Assembly: GCA_013350335.1 (NCBI GenBank)
Contig: CM023541.1
Span: 36,324,739-36,388,738, forward strand
DNA from: Chimonanthus salicifolius
Taxonomy: Eukaryota > Streptophyta > Magnoliopsida > Laurales > Calycanthaceae
Direction: 5' to 3'
DNA length: 64,000 nt
In this document: positions 1 to 12,106 of the stretch, piece by piece
Layout: the number at the start of each line of letters is the position of its first letter
Position numbering within the stretch: the first letter of the stretch is position 1
Position numbers and translations under genes: made by a program
Notes under the pieces: generated by a model
What the model saw: only the letters and a program-made list of their open reading frames with translations
What the model was told of the DNA's origin: nothing
Databases searched by the model: none

Positions 1-287
1 TTAGTCACATTATTTCTATAATAAATTAACAAATTTTAAAAATAAAGATGTTAGATTGAAATTTGAATTGCATTGAGTTCCATTCACAGCTATGAAGGGG
101 ATTGAGAAAAATACGAAGGGAACGAGAGGCAAATGTTTTATGAATACCATTGGAGGCCAAAGTATTTTCAAATTTGTCAAAAGGGAAGGTAAAATTCAGA
201 TTTTTTAACTATACCTTCTTGCTACCAAAGAGGGGAATCCGAGGGTTACCCATGTTCCCCCCTCAATTCATCTCAAACAAACGCAGC

Positions 288-518
288 CATGATAATTTTC
301 ATTTAAGAAATATACTAAAATACTTTCAAATTTCATTATAGAAAGATTACTTGACTAATTAAATTTTATGTTTTTTGCCCAAGTTTTTTTCTTAGACAAT
401 GTGATAGAAACCCATAATTTGAAAAATATTGTACAATTAGGAGATGATAGAATGCGAAAATGGGATTTTTAACACTTGTTAGCAATTTTGTCGTCTCCAT
501 AGTATGTGAGGTTTCCTA
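288..518 (+). repeat. Dispersed direct repeat, copy 1
   Basis: About 230 bp, matching 4416-4633 in the same orientation with roughly 90% identity by eye and small indels in T runs. It starts CATGATAATTTTCATTTAAG and ends GTATGTGAGGTTTCCTA in both copies. No inverted termini seen; probably part of an unidentified transposon. Confidence 0.75.
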
Positions 519-704
519 ATCAAAACACCATTTCAATAAGGGCTTCGAGTGATATTCACCATTAAATTTGAAAGGGAAACATACTATTACTAGTTTGATT
601 TAACTCATCATCATCTTTAATGTCATTTTCATTAATTAAAATATTATTCCATCTAACTGTAGTAGACATTAAAATAATCCAATACAATATGTTAATTATG
701 TTAT

Positions 705-833
705 AAGAGGTGGGAGGTGCCAAGTTCAAGCTCTCAGGTCTAACTTTGTATACCTTAAAGGTAACGGGTATCGTTTATAGGGGTTTTACGCTGGATTTCT
801 GTAGTTTTCCACACATAAATTCAAAAAAAAAAA
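705..833 (+). mobile_element. SINE, family with TTTTACGCTGG / ACACATAAATTCAAAA tail
   Basis: Degenerate tRNA-like head with a box-B-like AAGTTCAAGCTCT, then the body GGGTTTTACGCTGGATTTC and an A-rich tail (about 823-833). It matches the reverse-strand element at 55276-55437, which has a clear tRNA-like head. The 5' end is poorly preserved. Confidence 0.5.
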
Positions 834-3664
834 TATGTTTCAGATCTCTTTGTAAGTAGGACTACTCTAGATGGGGCTTCAAACTTCAGTTTTGAGCCTT
901 CTGTGAAGTGTGAACATATCCCTTCTGATTTATTTTTTTTACGAATCCATTGAGTTTGATTTCATTTTATTTTAAAAGGAATTCCCCTATGTTAGCATAT
1001 TTCAAAGAATTAACTCTAAATAAATAGAAAAGTTACTGATAACCATTAAATTTATATTTTATAAATAGTAAAGACTTTTTTAGTGGTAACAAAAGTTAAT
1101 TATATTGATGAAAATAATATTTACAAAGAGAAAAAACTGAGTATAGGAGTAAGGACTCATGTTGAGTTTAATGGTCTAGATCCAATAGCAAAAGCTATGT
1201 TGGGTCTAAAACTAGGTCAACACCTGCACATCAAAGTTAGAGATGTAAATGGGTTTAATTTAGGTCAAATTTGAATAAAATTTAAATCTCAATCTAAATA
1301 TGAGATGTAAGATCTTCGATTTTGAATCCAATCAAATCTAAATGTAAATGATATGAATTTAAATTTGTATACAGACAATTATATCTAAATATGCATCCAA
1401 ATTTGACTATGAACTCAAGTCATTTACATTTATGGGTATTTACATGACATCAATTATGTTGTATTTATAAGGTCTTACGTTTGATTCACACTTAATTATT
1501 TTTGGGCTACTCCATATGGGGTTACTCCTCATTGCTTAAATCCATGTGTGTGCAGAGAGGTGGACACATGCTCCGAAAGATTAGTTGGGTCAAGTCCCCA
1601 GATGAGACGCTTAGACACCTTTAGTCATTAAAAAAATATTTCATTTATATTTTTTATTTGTTTTATTTATACATATGTCATAGAATAATGAACAAATAAA
1701 TTTGAATGTAACTACATTAAATCTATATAAAACCAAGAAAATATTAAATTTAAAATTTTAATGGGTCTAAAATTTACTTCCAAATTCATTTATTTGAAGT
1801 GAGATTTTTAAATTTTAAACTTTCAAATATCCATTTAGCTTCCTATTTAGAAGTTAGAATGTCTGACTTATGTTGATGTCCCACTCATCCAAACCCAATG
1901 TGGGCCACTAATTGAAGGTGAAATTCATTTGGATGCATTCATCATTGCTGGGTGAGTGATATTGTCCATTTCTAAGTAGGACCCAATTGCACAAGAAATA
2001 TGAGTATAATATCATGAGACATTAATACGTCGAGAAATGAAGGCATTTTTTTACTTTCATCTTTTTTTTTTATTATTATTTGATGAAAAGGTGTCTCATG
2101 ATCCTAAGAAGTGAGGGGTCTATAGTAAAATCTCTCCAATGTAATACAGTACCGCTGAGACCAGGATGTAGATATTACGTTGGGGAGGTTGGTTATTACA
2201 TTAGAAAAGTATGGTAAATTGATATATTCCAACAATAACTCTTTAATCGAGTCTACTCTCACCCTTTTTTAAAAGGGACATTTCGGCTGAAATTAAAACA
2301 CAAGATTACATAAGAATAAAAAAATCATTTCCTAACCCTTTGCTGAAGCACTACGACCGGTACAGTCACGGGAAAACTTCTAACTCCAGCAGCCTGATAC
2401 AAATGTTGATTCCATTTTCACTCTTCAACAGATGACAAACAAGATCGACATTATCTGAACGAGAAAACTTATCTAGAAATCTATCTCAAATTACTTTTTC
2501 AAAGTTTAAATTATGCAGTTTGTGAGGCCCTTATTCACTTTTGCAGTAATTTTGTATTATTAAAGTATGGAATATTACTTTACAAAATAGTTAAGACTGG
2601 GCTCATAGTAAATTTTGTATTTTGAGTGTATTGAGTTTTAAGTTAATCAGATTTATTACATTTTGTATGGGTCCGAGATCGGAACTAGCCCTGTATTTAT
2701 TTTTAATTAAAATGGAATATTATTAGTTACAATTTGACATTATAAGTTAAATATATTATAAGAACATTTAATGAATCAAATTTTGAGTTGATATGTCCAC
2801 ATTATTGACTAAAGTTTTCTAACCATGATCGAAGTTGAAACATCAATTTCAAAATCAATGTTGTAGATGTATGACTAGCCTAACCTATCTCATGTATCAA
2901 ATGAAATCAATGGAGTTCCATAGCATGCCATAATGCCACGTTGCTTTTTTTTTTTTTTTTTTATACTTAGTGTTGCCCATTTTACATTGTTTTGGTAGAA
3001 AAATAAATGGGTAAGATGTTTAAAATCATTAGGAGACATAAAGATTAGATATATAATATACTTATTTCGTTCTATTTTATTTGTCTCATTTGAAATATTT
3101 ATATTTTTTTAAGAAACTTTTTATATAAGACTAACATTTTATGCTATCTCATCAATTTTCAATACACTTTATGTTAGAATGGAACAACTATTTTGGAACA
3201 ATCCCAAAATATATATAAGAAAACTAAATTGGAAATGAGAGAGTATTATAATAGGGTAAAACTACAAAACGTCCGGCATCTTTTGTCTTAGGGCATAAGG
3301 GCTTCATATTTTTATGAATCTAAACGACCGTTAAAATTATTATTTTTTAAATTTAAATTTATCTTTTTTAATGTTCATTTTATACATATTTACTGTTGAA
3401 TTGACTAAGGTAGATAAAAAAATTTATTCATTTATTTTTCAATTTAAAAAATTAAGGACTAAGATGATTCTGGATCCTATTATAAAATTTTCTTTTTATC
3501 GTAATCCTATCTCACCCTTTGACACATGAGGTCAAACCACCGTCAAAACGTAGGTCAGATCTGTCTAATATAATATAATAAGCTTTGTAATTAGTATTAA
3601 AATTTTGTTATTTTTAGTTCATTTAGTATAACTATAACTAGATTGATCTACACATGTTGGATTT

Positions 3665-4082
3665 AAAAAGGGGGTAAAAAAATCGCCCCAATATATCAGC
3701 ATATTTTTTTCTCTCCTATTTTTTTTTCAAATATCGGTTGATAATTTTTTAAATTTTTTTCTGAATTAAAAAAATTAGAAAAATCGAAAATGAGGCCGAT
3801 ATCAGTCATTTAAAAAAAACATACAATATCGGCCGATATTATGACTGATATATCACCGATATACTATAGGGAACACTGATATATCACCAATATTGAAGAT
3901 TGATATTTAAATTATTTTAAAAAAATCACTGATATTATCGATATCCGCAATATCACAGCCAATATTGCCGATATCAGTTTTGTACAACCGCTATGTATTA
4001 TATCGGCTAATACATATTGACTCTTGAAAATCCAATATGTATCAACCGATACAGTACGTATTGGTAGATATTAATACCTAAC
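3665..4082 (+). mobile_element. Palindrome-rich hAT-like non-autonomous element, copy A
   Basis: Starts at a GGGGGTAAAAAAATCG terminus like copy B and carries TCTCTCC, TATCGGCCGATA, ATATCACCGATA and CGATATCAG-type motifs throughout. It ends near GATATTAATACCTA. I found no exact target duplication, so its ends are approximate. Confidence 0.65.
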
Positions 4083-4415
4083 TGCATACGACCAAAATTT
4101 TAGTCTTATTTGGAGATTATGCTTGATCAATGGAGATGATGTAAATTTAGTGGTTGATCAAATTGCTTTAGTAACACATTTAGAGGCCTTTTATGAGTGC
4201 TGAGGATCATCATATAAAGATAATCTTTTTTATCAAAAATAACAATATGAGAAAATCATTCACCATTTGCAACAAATGTAGATAGTCTTAACAATTTTTT
4301 TTTTAATGACTGAGGTATCCAAGGCCTCTTAGATTATTTGATTAGTACTCGAGGCAAATGCAAGTCTTTCTAACCATAAACACTGGATAAAACTAGGGGG
4401 ATGACTCTTTGGAAA

Positions 4416-4633
4416 CATGATAATTTTCATTTAAGAAATATAATAAAAATTTCATTATAGAAAGATTACTTGACTAATTAAATTTTTTTTTTTGCCCAAG
4501 TTTTTTTCTTAAATAATGTGATAGAAACCCATAATTTGAAAAATATTGTACAGTTAGGAGATGATAGAATGCGAAAATGGGATTTTTAACTCTTGTTAGC
4601 ATTTTTCGTCTCCATAGTATGTGAGGTTTCCTA
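4416..4633 (+). repeat. Dispersed direct repeat, copy 2
   Basis: Second copy of the repeat at 288-518, 4.1 kb downstream and slightly shorter. It lies about 80 bp before the hAT-like element at 4724. Confidence 0.75.
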
Positions 4634-4723
4634 TGTGACAAAATAAACATAGCTTCATTATTGTTACTAAATCTGTTTTGCATTTCTTGATTTTTTTTTT
4701 TTCAAATTCTACTTTCATTTAAC

Positions 4724-5686
4724 TAAGGGGTAAAAAAATCTCCACACCGATATATCGACGATATTTTTCTCTCTCCCCTTTTTCTTTAAAAATAGAGATC
4801 GATAACTTTTTTTAATATTTTCTGAATTAAAAAAATAGAAAAACCGAAAATGAGGCTGATATTAGTCATTTAAAAAATTAAAAAGTACAATATCGGCCGA
4901 TATATCGCTGATACCTAAGGTTATGAAAATGGCTATTACATATCGTAACGACCGTTATGTAACAGATTATTGACCACAGTTAGGTATCGCCTGGTACATA
5001 GCTCATCAAGTATTAACCAATAAGTATTATATCGTTCGATATCTATCGGTTCTATTATGGTGATACGTATCGATTCATAACGATATTCAGGGCGCCAAAA
5101 TGGTCGTAACTTTGTCACTCATACTCCGATCGAGGCGATTTTAGAGCCGTTGGGGAACGGACTCAGAGAGCTATGTGACAAGAATAGAGATTGAAGAAAA
5201 AAAAAATCCACACATTATTATTGAATTTTAGATTATTTAAGAGTTAAAATTTGAAAAAAATGATAAAAAGGCTTAAAACAATCATTCTTTAGGAGAAAAT
5301 TAGTAGAATTTATTTTCTATGTTTCTGGAATTTTTCCACTTATTTTCAAAATATTTTAAAATTCTCGATTTCATAACTTCAAAATTATATTTAAATATCT
5401 AAATGGCCGTCAAATTATGAAAAAGTTACAGAAATGAATCTTAGAATTTTCTGGATTTTCTGTAAAGTTTTTAGATTTTTTTGGAAAAAAATGGAGGAGA
5501 GAGAAACCATAGCTCACACTACAGGCCACTACGCGACATATCGGCACAATGGCCATTACGTTACTCAAACCGGTTTTTTAGGTAGGCCGATACTAAGACC
5601 GATATTTACATTTTTTTTTTTTAAATCACTGATATTATCGATATCGGCAATATCATGGCCGATATCGTCTGATATTAATACGTATG
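4724..5686 (+). mobile_element. Palindrome-rich hAT-like non-autonomous element, copy B (963 bp)
   Basis: Flanked by exact 8-bp duplications CATTTAAC (4716-4723 and 5687-5694), the hAT hallmark. Starts TAAGGGGTAAAAAAATC and ends GATATTAATACGTATG. It is the longest copy in the window. TATCGGCCGATA lies near 4893, and the family's right-end GATATCGG cluster at 5630-5680. A middle stretch (about 5120-5500) lacks the motif and may be extra DNA. No transposase. Confidence 0.8.
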
Positions 5687-6967
5687 CATTTAACAAGTGA
5701 AAAATCTTATTTCTTCATTTTGTAATTCTTCATTTCTTTCATTAATGGTCTTCTAAATTTCACTTTTATACTAATTGCGTGAAAATTTTATTATCTATAT
5801 CCCTTTATGATATTATGTCATTCTTTACCATATTAACCCAAGTATTTTATGATCTCTTTATTCTATCTATTCTTTTTTCTTGTACTTAATACTCGGGCTA
5901 TTTATAACCTTCAATTTATCTATCTTAATTATTTTATTTAAATTCCTTAATTTTCTCTTCAATTAAAGCACCCTTTATATTTTCTTATGATACACAAATT
6001 TCTCATTCCATCTTTTCTTGTTACTCTATACATTTCTTATCATATGCATCTACACAATTATATTTTTCTCTAATGATAATTTAAAATTTATTAATTTTTT
6101 TATAAGAAAATGTTTTCTATATTTCTCAAATCATTTTCAATTACCTATTAACATCAAGAGTTTGAATCAACAAGTGTGGACCCATCAATCAACTCAGGAC
6201 AGTCAAAATATTCGTGTGAACACTTACTCCCATTATTCCTTTTATAGATCAGTGATTAAATGTTCCAAAGTTGATCATTAGTCATTACTACTAAGGAATA
6301 ATAAATTCAGGGCTGCAAAAGTCAGCAAGTCAATACGGTTGCTCTCTACACTTATTTTTTAATTTTTTGGAAAAAACGCAGATAAATATAAGAAAAGTAG
6401 AGAAAAAGAAAAATCTATTGTGAATATATTTTTGTTAAAAATAATAATCATATTTATAGAGTATTAGACCAATGAGAGTCAAAATTTTGAAAAAAGTCAT
6501 AAAAAATTAGAAAATGTCTAAAGTTTTAGAAAATAGGAAATCAACATGAAGAAACACCAATTATGAAATTCATGTTCTCTACCATCATAAAGTGACATGT
6601 ATCTTCAATTAAAATTCAATAATTTTTATGGTAATTTTTTTTTAATTTCATAAAAGAATTAGAAATCCACACAAACATGCTAAAAAATATATCAATTACA
6701 TTAAGGGCTCTTCATTTAATTCTACAAACATTTTAAATCATTTCATTAATTTTTTCCACAAGAAATTTGAAAATAGAAAGTATATTAAAAAAAACCCAGC
6801 TGTCATTATTTTTTCAGAAAATTTTGGAAAATTAGACATATCCTATAAACTATATCAATCATATTAAGATATTTCCAAAGGGCCACACCCAATAGAATTA
6901 CTTGATGTGTGGGTAGGGAGGCTTTCATATATCCCAAGGATTTGAGAGACTAGGACACTTTGGTCAT

Positions 6968-6969
<2 letters not shown>

Positions 6970-7024
<55 letters not shown>
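6970..7024. repeat. (TA)n microsatellite, about 27 units
   Basis: Uninterrupted TA dinucleotide run, likely polymorphic. Confidence 0.95.
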
Positions 7025-7025
<1 letters not shown>

Positions 7026-8351
7026 CATATCCATTGAATTCCTTTAAGACTATTATTTCATTAAAGTATTTCCACAAAAAACCCTAATTCGAGATTATCT
7101 TAGAGTCAAAATTAAAAAAAAAAATGATGAAAATAAATAAAAATAGTCAAATTTTAAAGAAAAATATTTGAAATTAACAAATACATTTCACACTAAGTTG
7201 CTTCTAAACTTTCATAGAATCACACCCAATACAAGATTCAGTTCAAGAAATGGTCGAAAAGTTTTTTAATTCAAAAATTTGTATCAACTGATATTATATA
7301 TTATTGGCACATACTGTCACTGTACGTTATGTTTTACATAACGATATATATATCAGCCGATACATATTTCCATATAATAGCCATATGTATTGTTGGAACT
7401 TTGGAGAATAATTCATTTATTGTGGTTAATAAGACAACTCGAATTTAGAAGATGCCCATTGTAGTTAAAGGAAATAGTAACAAAAATCAATAGTGAGCTA
7501 CATCTGTGTCCTTAAAAGAACATGATACTATAAAGGGAATTGTTACATTGAATGATACAGAGTTCTTCCTTCTGTTCATGTGTTAATTTTTTTTACTAAT
7601 AATCCAATCCAGCCATAATTTTTCAATTACTGTCATTTATATTTTTTTATAACCCATCTCACATCAATTATAAGTACGTCTCTGCATCTTCAATTTTTTT
7701 TTTTTTTACATTTTAAATGACTAATTTTCTGTATTCATGTCTCTGCACTAGGTTTAAATTTATATAAAAATAATATTTTTATATGGAGGAGTATTTTTTG
7801 TTATTATATTTAGTGTTAATCAATAAATAAGATTGCTATTGTTTTCTCAAGAATTTTCATGAATATTGAAACTTAGAGTTAATTTTCTTTTGAAACTAAT
7901 CTAAAAGTATCAGACTTAATTTGAGTGTTATATGAATTTAATTTAAGAATTTCAGCATAAGTACAGACGTGCCTAATAAATATTACAATAATAATTTATG
8001 ATAGACGCAACTTGCATTTACCAAATAGGATTGAATGTGGACTTACAATAATAATTTTCTTTGACATTATTATCGTTGTAACTATTTATTTCATCTGTTA
8101 ATAGTTTGTATTTATAATTAGATTTGACAACAAATTATTTTCCATAAATGACATAATATGTGTTTCAATTTCTTGTAATAGACATTAATTGTCGAATTAC
8201 AAATTAGATATATTTAATAATAAATGCAAGTTTTTTTTTTTTTGACTTGTCATGAATTAAGAATTAAATGTAGTAATCCTAACGTAGTTTTACTTGTTTC
8301 AATCAATTATTCATCCATGAGCAAACTTTTACATGAACTAAGTTGAGTCAA

Positions 8352-8354
<3 letters not shown>

Positions 8355-8392
<38 letters not shown>
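8355..8392. repeat. (AT)n microsatellite, about 19 units
   Basis: Nearly perfect AT run; an interrupting G follows at 8393. Confidence 0.95.
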
Positions 8393-8400
<8 letters not shown>

Positions 8401-8916
8401 CATAATGGATAAAAAATATAATTTTTTCTATGGTATTATTGTACGTAGAATAATCAATTGTGTTGCTTGAAAAAATAAAATTTAAAAAGAAGAAAAAATA
8501 TTGGTGAAAATTTATCATGATTATTAGAAGTATTTATCTGTTTTATAAAGAGCTAGAATATATTATCAAAATTAATGATTTTTCTATAAATCAACTATGG
8601 TATCTTTATAGACTCAAATTTATAAATTTATAGTAAGATAATAAAACAATCAATATGCTTAATCAATTTGTTGTGTCTTTTTTTATTAATTTAATTTAAC
8701 CCGACTTAATTTTATAAGAGAGAACTTGATTTTTGAACCCACCCATTCGACAAATTTATTAAGTGGAAGAAATGACTGAATCACGCAATTCAAATTAGTT
8801 TAAAATTAAGTTTAGACTCTAAAATTTTAAATTATAAAGTTATTAAGAGAAATAAGTTAAAAAAAGACTAAAATGAGAAAGCTAGGTTTTCTTTTAATGC
8901 TTCCTTTAATCCTAGG

Positions 8917-10104
8917 CAGGGCCGGCCCTGAGATTTCAGGGGCCCTAGGCAAACTCTTAAGATGGGCCTTTTATGCACTCACAAAAAATAAAATTATATA
9001 ATTTTTTTTACAAAATGTGAAATATTCAAATAAAATATCATAATCAAATTTATAACAAATTATTATTTAATTTTTTTTCTTGTATTTTGAGATACAAAAT
9101 ACTAACTAAATTACTATATTCAAATTTTTTTAGTATATCTTTTTCAATTGATAAAACAGTTAATATCTTTCTTGTGACAAATTTAATTTCCACTTGTGTC
9201 ATGTATGTTGATTTTTTTAAATATTTTATTACTATTTTATTGTATTTAAAAAGAGTAGTTGACACGCTAAAGTATATAATGCATTTAAAATAACTTATTA
9301 AGTAAAATTAGATTAAAAAATTATCACTCAGTTATAAACTATAAAGTACAAAACAATCATTCAAATTTAAACCCATTTTATTTCCATTCAACTATTTATA
9401 TCACAATGAACATTAAGTTTCCTCATTTAGGGACTTCTTTAAGTCACATTTTTTATTAAAATTTCTAAAAAATTGATAAGAATAATGATTAGTTAAAATT
9501 TAACCTTTCTATAATCATTTTAATATTTTAATAGAGTTAATTAATCATCCCAATTCTTAATTTTTAAAAGAAAAATAAAACTACAGGATAAATGCTTTTT
9601 ATCATGATGTTTAATTTATTTTATTAGAATTATAGATTTAAAATTTGAAAAAAAATTTGGCCAAATCAGTCTAAGTTGACTAAACTTGACAGGAATTCGA
9701 GTCAAGCGAGTCATGTTAAGTTGATTTTAAATACTCTCCAAATTATTTTACTTAAAGAGAAATTATGTCTAAATTTATATGAAATTGATTTTAAATACTC
9801 CCCAAGTTGTTTTATTTAAAGAAAAATTATGTTTAAATTTATAAGAAATTGTTGTAAAAAGTTTAACAACATGGAGGAGTTGGCTGAACAACAATATTAA
9901 AAATTGAAAAAATGAACCATACACGATTCAAACATGGAACCTTTAGATTAAAGGTCACACGCATTACCATTGCGCCACAATTCAATTTGTTAATAAAATA
10001 AACATTAAAATAATTTTATACTATAAATGTGCGGTAACTGGGGCCCTATCTATTTGGGGGCCCTAGGCGACGGCCTAGTTCGCCTAAGGCCAGGGCCAGG
10101 CCTG
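8917..10104. mobile_element. hAT non-autonomous element, CAGGGCCGGC family (1,188 bp)
   Basis: Flanked by exact 8-bp duplications ATCCTAGG (8909-8916 and 10105-10112). The left end is CAGGGCCGGCCCTGAG and the right end, read inward, CAGGCCTGGCCCTGGCC. Both ends carry nested GGGCCCTAGGC palindromes. The interior is AT-rich with no transposase and holds a tRNA-like sequence on the minus strand (9917-9987). Relatives: 56243-57517 and a fragment at 33806. Confidence 0.88.
9917..9987 (-). pseudogene. tRNA-like sequence inside a hAT element
   Basis: Read on the minus strand it is about 71 nt long, with box A TGGCGCAATGGTAATGCG and box B GGTTCCATGTTTGAATC. The first seven bases (GAATTGT) can pair with the last seven before the final base (TATGGTTC side) if G:U pairs are allowed. 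The D-arm resembles tRNA-Trp or tRNA-Arg. The anticodon stem is weak, so a tRNA-derived relic is more likely than a working tRNA. Confidence 0.45.
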
Positions 10105-10184
10105 ATCCTAGGGGTTAGATTGATGGTCATATTCCCACTTTTGTACTAGCTTGTGTTTATAAAGAGGTTTTCACATATCTCAAG

Positions 10185-10585
10185 CAGGGGTCAAAAAAAC
10201 GCCTCGGCCGATATGCATATTGGCCGCAATATCGGCCGATAAGTTTCTCTCTCCTCCGATATCGGCGTTTCTCTCTCCTCCGGTATTCAAAACCGTGAAG
10301 AACCGCAAAAACCGCAAAAAACTGTGGAAAACCGTGAAGAATCATGAAAAACCGTGAAAAACCGCAAAAAACCATGGAAAACCGTATTTTTTTTTTTTTA
10401 AAATAAAAAAAATAAATTTTAAATACCGATATTTATGCATATCTGCCGATATGGTGACCGATATTGCGGACCGAATATCGGCCATATCCGCCGATAATCA
10501 TTTTGTACAGCCGATACATATCGTATCGACCGATATCGTTCGTTCTTAAAAAACCGATACATATCGGCCGATATTTCAATCCCTG
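10185..10585 (+). mobile_element. Palindrome-rich hAT-like non-autonomous element, copy C (401 bp)
   Basis: Exact 8-bp target duplications ATCTCAAG (10177-10184 and 10586-10593). Terminal inverted repeats CAGGGGTCAAAAAAA and, read inward from the right, CAGGGATTGAAATATCGG. Two TATCGGCCGATA palindromes. The middle holds a short-period array of AAAACCGTG / AAAACCGCA units (about 10289-10385). No coding capacity. It is the best-preserved copy for defining the family's ends. Confidence 0.88.
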
Positions 10586-10593
10586 ATCTCAAG

Positions 10594-11050
10594 AATTAGT
10601 CGTGAGACATCTGACTACGCCTGGATATTTTGGTCTTAAAAAAAATGCTTCCTTTAATTTTGAATTAAAAAATTAATTAATCATTAGCTAAATTAAAATT
10701 AAAATTGAAAGAATAGAAGGATAATATTAAAGGAGAGCGAAGGGAAAACATTTTGTTGTGATTTGTGAAGTGACGAAGGCGCATATCTCGGCTCACATGA
10801 ACACACAAAAATCTATACAATATCGGGGCGGCAACCGCGATTCGGTCACGTACGGACACCATTCAAAGAGACAGCGTCGGGTATTTTCGTAATTGCGCGC
10901 AAACACTGAGGGCATTTACCTCTACTCTAGTTCTTCTCCGCTTTTGTTTCCGTGCCCCTTCTCCGACCCGAAGACGGCAGTGTCTACACTCCCTGCAACT
11001 CTCTCCACTGCTACCATTGTTTTTCTATTACCCTCCTTACCTTCCTTGCC
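10594..11050 (+). promoter_or_regulatory. ARF17-like promoter and 5' leader region
   Basis: Sequence between a hAT-like element (ends 10585) and the ATG. AT-rich up to about 10740, then more GC-rich, and pyrimidine-rich just before the start (about 10919-11050). It holds one GAGACA (10868-10873), the reverse complement of the auxin response element TGTCTC, about 180 bp upstream of the ATG. No TATA box could be assigned with confidence. Confidence 0.45.
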
Positions 11051-12106
11051 ATGGCCTTTTCGCCCTCTCCCTTTCACCACCATTTTCACCAGCCCCAGAA
11101 GGTGGATCTCGATCTCGATCCTCATGTCTGGAAGGCCTGCGCTGGTTCCTCTGTTCAAATCCCAGCCGTTGATTCTAGGGTTTACTATTTCCCCCAAGGC
11201 CACGCGGAGCAGTCCTCTTCCCCTCCCGACTTCTCTACCCTTCATTTCAAGAAGCCATTCGTCCTCTGCCGGATCTTAGCCGTCCGTTTTCTTGCAGATC
11301 GGGACACCGACGAGGTCTTCGCTAGGATCCTTCTCGAGCCGATTCCTCCCGGCGGATTCCATCCATCGGCACCGTCGTTGGAGAACTCATCGGACAGCGC
11401 GGACGATGCCGTTTCGTTCGCCAAGGTTCTCACGCCGAGCGACGCCAACAATGGCGGGGGGTTCTCGGTGCCGCGATTCTGCGCCGACTCCATCTTCCCG
11501 CCACTCAACTTCCGGGACGACCCCCCGGTGCAGAACATCTCTGTCCGCGACTTGCACGGCGCCGTATGGGAGTTCCGCCACATCTACCGTGGCACACCAC
11601 GTCGCCACCTCCTTACCACCGGCTGGAGCAAGTTTGTCAACCAGAAAAGGCTCGTTGCAGGGGATTCCGTCGTGTTTATTAAGAACTGGGGCGGTGAGCT
11701 CTTTGTTGGGGTCCGCCGTGCCCGAGCTCACTCATGTGGGCAGTGGGTGAGAGCAGAAGGAGTGGTGGAGGACTCAGGGAATGGTGGGGAGGGCGGGCAG
11801 GGGGGTTTTTCGAGGAGTGGGAGGGGAAGAGTGTTGCCAGAGTCGGTTGTTATGGCAACACAATTGGCAGGCACTGGGAGGGCTTTTGAGATTATATATT
11901 ATCCAAGGGCAGGATCACCGGACTTCATGGTGAGGGCAGAAGCGGTGGAGGACGCGATGAAGGTTTACTGGGCGGCTGGAGTGAGGGTCAAGATGGCGAT
12001 GGAGACGGAGGACTCATCGAGAATGACCTGGTTTCAAGGGACTGTGTCGTCCACTGCCGTTTCAGATTTCGGAATTTGGAGAGGATCTCCATGGCGTTCG
12101 CTGCAG
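11051..12106 (+). CDS. ARF17: ARF17-like exon 1 (B3 and most of ARF domain)
   Basis: 352 codons ending on a codon boundary (CTG CAG, then GTAATA donor), phase 0. It is much more GC-rich than its surroundings. An open frame runs on into the intron to 12211 but loses homology exactly at the donor. The frame is also open upstream to a GTG at 10952. The ATG at 11051 is chosen because it is the first ATG in frame and gives the usual clade-C N-terminus (short His/Pro-rich start, then [10 protein letters not shown] at residues 23-32). Confidence 0.93.

Larger units (their letters stand above)
1..3660. other. AT-rich intergenic DNA with no gene
   Basis: No coding sequence seen. Contains one copy of a 230-bp repeat (288-518) and a SINE (about 705-833). 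A poly-T run lies at 2947-2962. Short open frames at 150-341 and 1083-1274 have no recognisable domain and AT-driven composition. Confidence 0.6.
5695..8908. other. AT-rich intergenic DNA, no gene seen
   Basis: Very AT-rich. Includes two long (AT)n arrays and a small piece of the palindrome-rich family near 7290-7390 (CATAACGATATATATATCAG, then CCGATACATA). The open frame at 6018-6281 has no recognisable domain. Confidence 0.55.

Noticed and set aside
6018..6281. 87-codon AT-rich ORF
   Set aside because: Amino-acid make-up reflects AT richness; no motif.
10893..11279. ORF upstream of and overlapping the ARF start
   Set aside because: It begins with TTG and is read in the wrong frame; no domain.
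10922..11731. Minus-strand and other-frame ORFs of 107-152 codons over ARF exon 1
   Set aside because: They are shadows of the GC-rich B3-encoding exon; only the + frame from 11051 has homology.
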